From positions 54,848,181 through 54,912,180 of the forward strand of contig NC_058340.1 in NCBI RefSeq assembly GCF_905475395.1: a DNA stretch of 64,000 nucleotides, written 5' to 3'. Each line of letters begins with the position of its first letter. The stretch's first letter is position 1. Below are positions 58,622 to 64,000 of this stretch, in pieces. The translations under genes and the position numbers were made by a program. The notes beneath the pieces were generated by a model, which saw only the letters and a list, made by a program, of their open reading frames with translations, was not told the origin of the DNA and did not search any database. Source of the DNA: Chrysoperla carnea. Its lineage: Eukaryota; Arthropoda; Insecta; Neuroptera; Chrysopidae.

Positions 58622-59440
58622 TGATTTACCACTGACTGACTGACTCATCACGAAATTTCCGAAACTATCGGTCCGTTCAAATTTCGCATACTTACCTCTT
58701 TCGTGACATAGACGTCCACCAAAAACGGAATTCCAATCGCAACGAATTTCACTTAATTCCTATTCCAAGAGGTTCTCAATCGGACACTACAGGACATTTG
58801 AGGGAGTAAACAACTGATTTTTCGTGGTGTAGACCTACAGGGGATCCCGCCACAATAAATAACTGGAACGCATACCAATACACAGTAGTTCATGAGTGAT
58901 ATGAAAATCTGTGTATTCACTGACTGGCAATATATATTTTACGAATTATTTACGATATATTCTTTATTTAATTAGTCGTTCATAGGAATATTAAAGGTAT
59001 ATTCCTTCATCCAAGGGTAATTAGTTAAAAATATTATATTTGTAATGAATTTCTAAAATGTATTTTTTTTAAATACATTTTTTTCTTTAGGGTAAAAGAT
59101 TTTACTTTAAATAGAAAGATTTGTTGCTCGGACCAATCTACAACACACGCAGAATTCGCTACCCGTTTAAATTTTCCCGCAATTGAGAGTGCGAACAGCC
59201 GCAGTCAATCAAAAGCAGGCATATTGCTTGAGGCAATCTAAAACCATGGATATAGAAATATTAAAATCTAAAACACACGAATTATTATCGTTTTATTTGA
59301 ATTTCCCGCAAATGAGAGCCGCAGCCAATCAAAAGTAGGCACATTGCTTCCCCCCTGAGTGATACACCCCCCTCGTCTAAAGTAGGACTTTATTTAATTA
59401 CTAGATCCGTGGGTCGACCATACACCGACTCCTGTACTAT
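58620..59440. repeat. Dispersed repeat with GACTGACTGACT and a two-copy tandem block
   Basis: It starts GTGATTTACCACTGACTGAC after the TA tract. Two diverged tandem units lie at about 59140-59235 and 59270-59350, both containing TTTCCCGCAA(T/A)TGAGAG, AGCCGCAG(T/C)CAATCAAAAG and AGGCA(T/C)ATTGCTT. GC-richer than its surroundings. The pairing of a TA tract with a tetranucleotide tract recalls proto-microsatellite-bearing insect repeats. The type is not settled. Confidence 0.5.
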
Positions 59441-61689
59441 ACGTACTAAATTTTGCTACATTCATTTTTGGAATAGGATAAAATTAAAAAACTAAAATAT
59501 ATTTTTATAAAAACAATTATTTATTGAAAATAATTAACATTTATATTAGACTTTTTTATATTTTATATTTTATTACATAAATAACACATTGCACAAGAAA
59601 TGCTTTCTTTTTGTTTTTTTTTATTTTAATTTATAAATTAAAAAGAATTAAGTAAATATTTTTTAATTGCTTTTTTAAAGCAACAATTTTCATAATACAT
59701 AGACTAGATTTTATGTTAAAGTCTGAATATCACTAGCGAATTATTATTTCACAACCAAGGGTAAAAGATTTACTACCTTTCAAAGAAAATTATACTGGTG
59801 GACAAAATATTATTTTTTTCTAACAGGCATACATAATAAATAAATTAGGGGTTTTGAAGTCCGAATTCACATTCAAAATTTCTATATCACGAAATGTTTT
59901 CGAAATATTTTATCCTAAAAAAGGAAAAAGTAATTTTTAGGGGCAATCTGTAACACAACTTGGTAATTTTTTCATAGATTGAAAATAAATGAAAATTATT
60001 ATTATTCATTCGATTTTGGAAAAAAAATAGAAATTGGAAATTCAAAAAGAGGTGCATATTTTTCGAGGTAAAAATTGGAGGATGTTTTTCGAATATATAG
60101 AAAAAACGAGTTTTTCCATTTTTAGGATAAAATTTCTTGTAATCAGTGAGCTCAGATTTGAATTCGTTAACAAATTTTCGAAAAGTATAATCTTATTCCT
60201 GTAACAAAATTTTTGTCGATCAGTATTCTTGCTTCTTTGATTTATATTATAGAACTTTTCACAATTTGGAAGATTTGAATATAAAATACAGAGGTGTAAA
60301 CGATTGTAATGTTACTATGCTTAAATTCTAGAAGACCATTCTCTCTACTCTTCGAAACGAATGATTTTAAACATTGAATTTTTAATATCTTAAAAGCATA
60401 TATTTATTAAAATATGATGGAAGCAATGATAAGTAGAAAATATTTAGTTTTACAACATTTCCACGGTATTTAAACCGAACAATCTGATGTACAGGCAACA
60501 CCCTCGATTATAGAAGTTATTTACTTTTTACTCCTGGCTGTAGAAATAGAAAATTTAAAATACATATAAAATGAGAATATTTTCATCTATTAGAGAAAAT
60601 TTCTCCTTCGTGATGTAAATGATGAGCGCAGTTTTCTTTTTATTGTCAATGAATTTTTTTCTTCTATTAAATAAATCTTTGGTATTTTTTTAAACAATAA
60701 ATTAATTAATTTTAATTTAACTTTTTAATTATTTAATTAAATAATTAATTATTATTATTATTTCGAATATCAAACAAAAATTAACATAAATGGCAAGTTT
60801 CTGCAACGATTACAAACTACCCCATGCAACAGAATCATAGTAAATCCAAAAAAAAGATTGATTACTAAAGTAGGCAATATACTGGAGCACTAATAAAATT
60901 AAAGTAAGCATCGTTAATAATTTGTTTACAGGGGTAATCTTAAAATCGGCTCTGGATCGTAAGTACAATTTTTGAAACTTAAAAACTTAAAACATTCTTA
61001 CACTTATATTTTAAATATATACAAATTTTATTGGCACATTGGTCAGAAATTCACCAGTTTTTTTTGAAATCTTAAAGATTATATATGATCTATTTACAAA
61101 TGATTCGGCATAGTATGTTATAGAAATAATTTAAGATAGGATTAGATAATATCATTAAATGTATTTCTTTTTAGGGATGGACTTGTTTTAGGGAAGTAAA
61201 AAATACTTATATAAAAAATATAAATGAAAAGTTGGGAGAGAAAATTAAATTATATTTTATGTTTTATTTTTATTTTTTTGTAGAATTAGCAATGGGAACA
61301 GTGACTTTTTTTTAAATGTAACTTTTTCTGGGAAATAGTAAAAATTATTACATCCTTTTAAAAAATACTTTTCTTTGCACGCTTTTGAATCATGCTGAAC
61401 GCAAGATATATTTTACCAATGTCGTACCAATTAGTAACCTGCCTGTTGCTGTTGTTTACTAATTTGAGTTCGCTGTTTTCAAATCTACCCTCATTTTTTC
61501 TTTAACAGCTCTAGTTTTTGAAATTCAACTATCAGTTTTTTTTTTAAACTTTTTGATTTAACAATGTCCACGCCAAAAAAGAACTTTGGATTCCCTTTGG
61601 GGATACCATGACAAGTACTGGGTCCCTCAAATGGTATATAACACACGCGTCTTTGAGATTATGGGCGAATAAGAAGAGTCTCCATTGTA
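59441..61689. other. AT-rich intergenic DNA, nothing recognised
   Basis: No recognisable feature. The segment 61560-61689 may be decayed upstream coding sequence of the pseudogene that follows, but I could not align it with confidence. Confidence 0.45.
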
Positions 61690-62915
61690 AGTTTCTTCTT
61701 GGACAACACCGGCTATAAAAAATATCCTTGTTCTATTTGTCGGTAGGACACAGGAGCTAAGTCTGTGCACTTGGTTAGAAAAGATTGTCCTATCAGGCAA
61801 GCTATGGCTCCGAGAAAACTAAATGTAATAAATGCACCCCTTTTGATCATGGAGTGCACAATACTACCAGCTTTACATATCAAACAAGGGCTTATGAAAC
61901 AATTTGTCAAAGCTCTGAGCAAGGATGGTGATTGTTTTAAATATGTCTCTAAAAAGTTCTATAATTTGAGCATAGAGACACTTAAGGTAGTACCTACACG
62001 AAAGTGATATTCCAAGAATTTCTCAAAACTCAGAATATAAAATATTTAATTCATAATACACTTGCTGTTAAAATTAGAAGATGATTTACCATGCCATACA
62101 TGAGATATTAGCAATTAAAAGTGACGCAATTTGTACGTGTACATGGGAGAAGTGTATAAAAATACACAAATTTACAAATATTATATTTATTTACCAATGA
62201 ATGACGTCCACCATCTCTATGAAAAACTAATATAATGTAGAATACTATATTTAGAAAATATATAAATAAAAATAAAAATTATTTACCATATAGTTTCGAT
62301 AAAAAACTTAAATAAATAACTCGTTTTAGCGATGATTTTTGTGGAAAAGATATGAAGACTAATGTTAAAGGCATATGTCATAGTGTGTGTGTTTATATGT
62401 ATACTAGAATCAGTAGTGAGGAACTACAGTCTTTTGAAAATAATATATGGTATATGTATAATAGTCATAGCACAGTTAATGCACTGAATGATAGTATTAG
62501 TCCAAAACTTTTTGACTGGACGGTCGCGGAGGAACTACCTTAAAGCCGGAATTTTTGATGGTCCACAATTAAGAAGGTTGATAAGGGTGAAAGCTTTAAT
62601 AGTTACATGGCTGTAATTGAAAAAAATGCCTGGAATTAATTCGTTTGGAATTCACGAAATTTTCTGAGGAACCAAAAGGATAAAAGCTATTGAAGATATT
62701 GAACAGATATTGTCAAACTTGGTTGTTATATGAGCATCAAGTTACACTTTCTCATCAGCCATTTGGACCGTTTCCCAAACAATGTTGGTAATCTAAGTGA
62801 AGAACAATAGGGGAACAATTCCATCGAGACATTTGAACTATGGAGAAACGTTACCAGGATAACTGGAATGCTCACATGATGACGGCTATTGTTGGAGCAT
62901 TAAAAATAGCCCTTG
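61690..62915 (+). pseudogene. Transposon-associated protein pseudogene split by a MITE
   Basis: One frame from 61690 reads SFFLDNTGYKKYPCSICR-stop-DTGAKS, then KLNVINAPLL..., ILPALHIKQGLMKQFVKALS and LSIETL, where it meets an insertion. The frame resumes after it with KAGIFDGPQLRRLI, and near 62830-62880, after several breaks, GEQFHRDI..MEKRYQDNW appears. The order (CxxC motif, LPPLHIKLGLMKNFVKAL, KAGIFxGPQI, GERFHQDI..MEKRYQ) is that of a repetitive, uncharacterised protein found in many copies in arthropod genomes and thought to be transposon-encoded (from memory). In-frame stops (61744) and frameshifts make it non-functional. Confidence 0.7.
61986..62539. mobile_element. TTAA-flanked MITE (554 bp) inside the pseudogene
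   Basis: Flanked by TTAA at 61982-61985 and 62540-62543. Ends are GGTAGTACCT and AGGAACTACC (10-bp inverted repeats, one mismatch). Removing the element and one TTAA rejoins the surrounding reading frame exactly (…Thr-Leu-Lys-Ala-Gly-Ile…). TTAA duplications are typical of piggyBac and Kolobok elements (established); which one applies is not decided. No coding sequence of its own was recognised. Confidence 0.85.
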
Positions 62916-63312
62916 TGAAGCAAGTTAAGCAATAAAATATATAAGAGAAAATATTTTGATAATTAATGGTTGTTTTGCTAATGATTTTCTTAAATGATTA
63001 AAAAATAGATTTTTCTAAAAAACGCGTTTTAATTAAATCTCAAAAACTAAAGCTGATACAAACAATCTGACTTCAAATCTGAAATCAGCACCACGAGAAA
63101 GTAAAAATAATTTTCCTCCCAACTTACAATATATAATAGGTAAATATGTAATTTTTGCAGTCATATTTTTTTTAGTTTTAATATAAAAGGCACTGGACAA
63201 AGTTACTACAATTATTAGCTAAAATAATAAATAAAAATTTGAGCAAATAAAACTTGCTTATAAATATAAAATATTTACAAATGATATTTTAAAAAATATT
63301 GAATTATTAACT
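62916..63312 (-). other. Probable 3' UTR of the minus-strand gene
   Basis: It lies just downstream of the stop of the minus-strand gene. An ATTAAA hexamer on the minus strand (63177-63182) is a possible poly(A) signal about 130 bp after the stop. Otherwise AT-rich with nothing recognisable. Confidence 0.35.
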
Positions 63313-64000
63313 TTAAGGACTATCAGTTCTATCAGGTAAATTTATTGTTAAATCACTATTTGATCCACTAATTTCATCTACAATTGGTCCCTGATTACTA
63401 AGAATATCATATTCATCGTCATCACTTTTATCAGTCACTAAATGATTAGCATCACCCACAGCCGCCATATTTTCCATATTTTGCATGTCACGCACATTAC
63501 CCGGTAAATAATCTTTCCAACTACGGAATAGATAACGTGTAAATTTTCTTAACTGTCTAAATTTACAATAAGTTGCACCTTCAGCTGATTCTAACTGTTG
63601 TGTTTGTATTAGAAAACCCTTTTCTTTAAATGTTTGCTCTAATTTTTCCCGTTGTATTGATTTGCGTGTTTTTCTTTTTTTCTGCCGTAGTTCTGCTGCA
63701 TTCAATGACTGTTGAGTGTTTAAATCGGTATTTAATAATAATGGATCACCAGATAATAAAAAATGTGGACGTATACCTGGTGAATTTTCTTCAAGATTCG
63801 CTGGTAGTTGTATTTTTTCCCCACTTGCATTTAAAAAAACACCAGAACTTGATGTATTCTGTCCAATGGCTTGTTGTTGTAATGTTTCACGCGGGAAAAA
63901 TTCATAACCACGCATACTTTTATCGCCAGTACCACTATAGTAACGAAAATTACCACCAGAATCAACTGATAACATTTTTTTCTCTTGTAAACTTGGTTTT
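63313..64000 (-). CDS. Unidentified charged cytoplasmic-type protein, C-terminal part
   Basis: The minus strand is open from the window edge to a TAA at 63313-63315, about 229 codons. An internal Met (63975) is probably not the start, because the frame stays open for eight more codons to the edge. Visible features: an N-terminal stretch with GYEFFPRETLQQQ; a Pro/Leu-rich segment; a strongly basic helix-forming stretch (ELRQKKRKTRKSIQREKLEQ); a conserved-looking CKFRQLRKFTRYLFRSWKDY; and an acidic Ser/Asp-rich tail (KSDDDEYDIL) ending Asp-Ser-Pro. There is no signal peptide or membrane segment in this part. Codon use is clean with no breaks, so it is a real exon. I do not recognise the family; the cytoplasmic tail of a membrane protein such as a cadherin is a guess only. 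It converges with KCNQ in orientation. Confidence 0.8.
   Translation of the reverse strand, partial: KPSLQEKKMLSVDSGGNFRYYSGTGDKSMRGYEFFPRETLQQQAIGQNTSSSGVFLNASGEKIQLPANLEENSPGIRPHFLLSGDPLLLNTDLNTQQSLNAAELRQKKRKTRKSIQREKLEQTFKEKGFLIQTQQLESAEGATYCKFRQLRKFTRYLFRSWKDYLPGNVRDMQNMENMAAVGDANHLVTDKSDDDEYDILSNQGPIVDEISGSNSDLTINLPDRTDSP

Noticed and set aside
61713..61922. Minus-strand open frame with membrane-like composition
   Set aside because: It is the complement of the transposon-type pseudogene, whose + strand carries recognisable motifs.
63716..63907. + strand open frame of 63 codons at the right edge
   Set aside because: Antisense shadow of the minus-strand coding exon.

Overview
This is an AT-rich (roughly 70% by eye) window from an arthropod nuclear genome, most likely an insect. 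The signs are intron-split genes with GT-AG junctions, a KCNQ channel with animal domain order, tRNA-derived SINEs, several non-LTR retrotransposon remnants, hAT and TTAA-type MITEs, and a dispersed family with internal GTCC microsatellites like the DINE-1/mini-me elements of flies. Nothing is prokaryotic: no operons, ribosome binding sites or CRISPR arrays.

The one gene that can be followed through most of its length is a voltage-gated potassium channel of the KCNQ (Kv7) family on the + strand. Nine coding exons run from 13404 to 39759: S1, S2-S4, S5-pore-S6, calmodulin-binding helices A and B, and the C-terminal assembly helices C and D. The exons before S1 are not recognisable here and probably lie upstream of position 1. 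The protein is closest to the KCNQ1 type. Its 91, 303 and 252 nt exons match the human KCNQ1 exon 2, 3-5 and 6-7 boundaries as I remember them. The 3' end is unusual: after the TGA stop the same frame continues with protein-like sequence, crosses one TAG, and ends at 39924.

Part of a second gene lies on the - strand at the right edge (63313 to the window end). It has a long, highly charged, cytoplasmic-looking 3' coding exon that I cannot assign.

Everything else is intron, UTR or intergenic DNA full of mobile-element relics. The first KCNQ intron visible (about 15 kb) holds seven copies of one roughly 0.5 kb element in both orientations, a SINE with a 13-bp target duplication, and a hAT relic. 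The intron at 29736-36649 holds a second copy of a 0.5 kb repeat also found at 12729, a LINE fragment and a 342-bp hairpin. The intron at 36906-38379 holds a hAT MITE with a perfect 8-bp target duplication. The last intron holds a LINE C-terminal fragment. Downstream are three more long inverted-repeat elements (43.2, 47.5 and 53.2 kb), a LINE with an RNase H domain (45.4-46.0 kb), a hairpin-bearing element (57.4-58.0 kb), a 72-bp TA tract, and a transposon-associated pseudogene at 61.7-62.9 kb that is split by a TTAA-flanked MITE.

No functional tRNA, rRNA or other RNA gene was found. I saw no complete novel gene system. The points most worth following up are the stop-interrupted KCNQ extension, the seven-copy hairpin-ended element family, the foldback element at 47.5 kb and the nested pseudogene/MITE at 62 kb.
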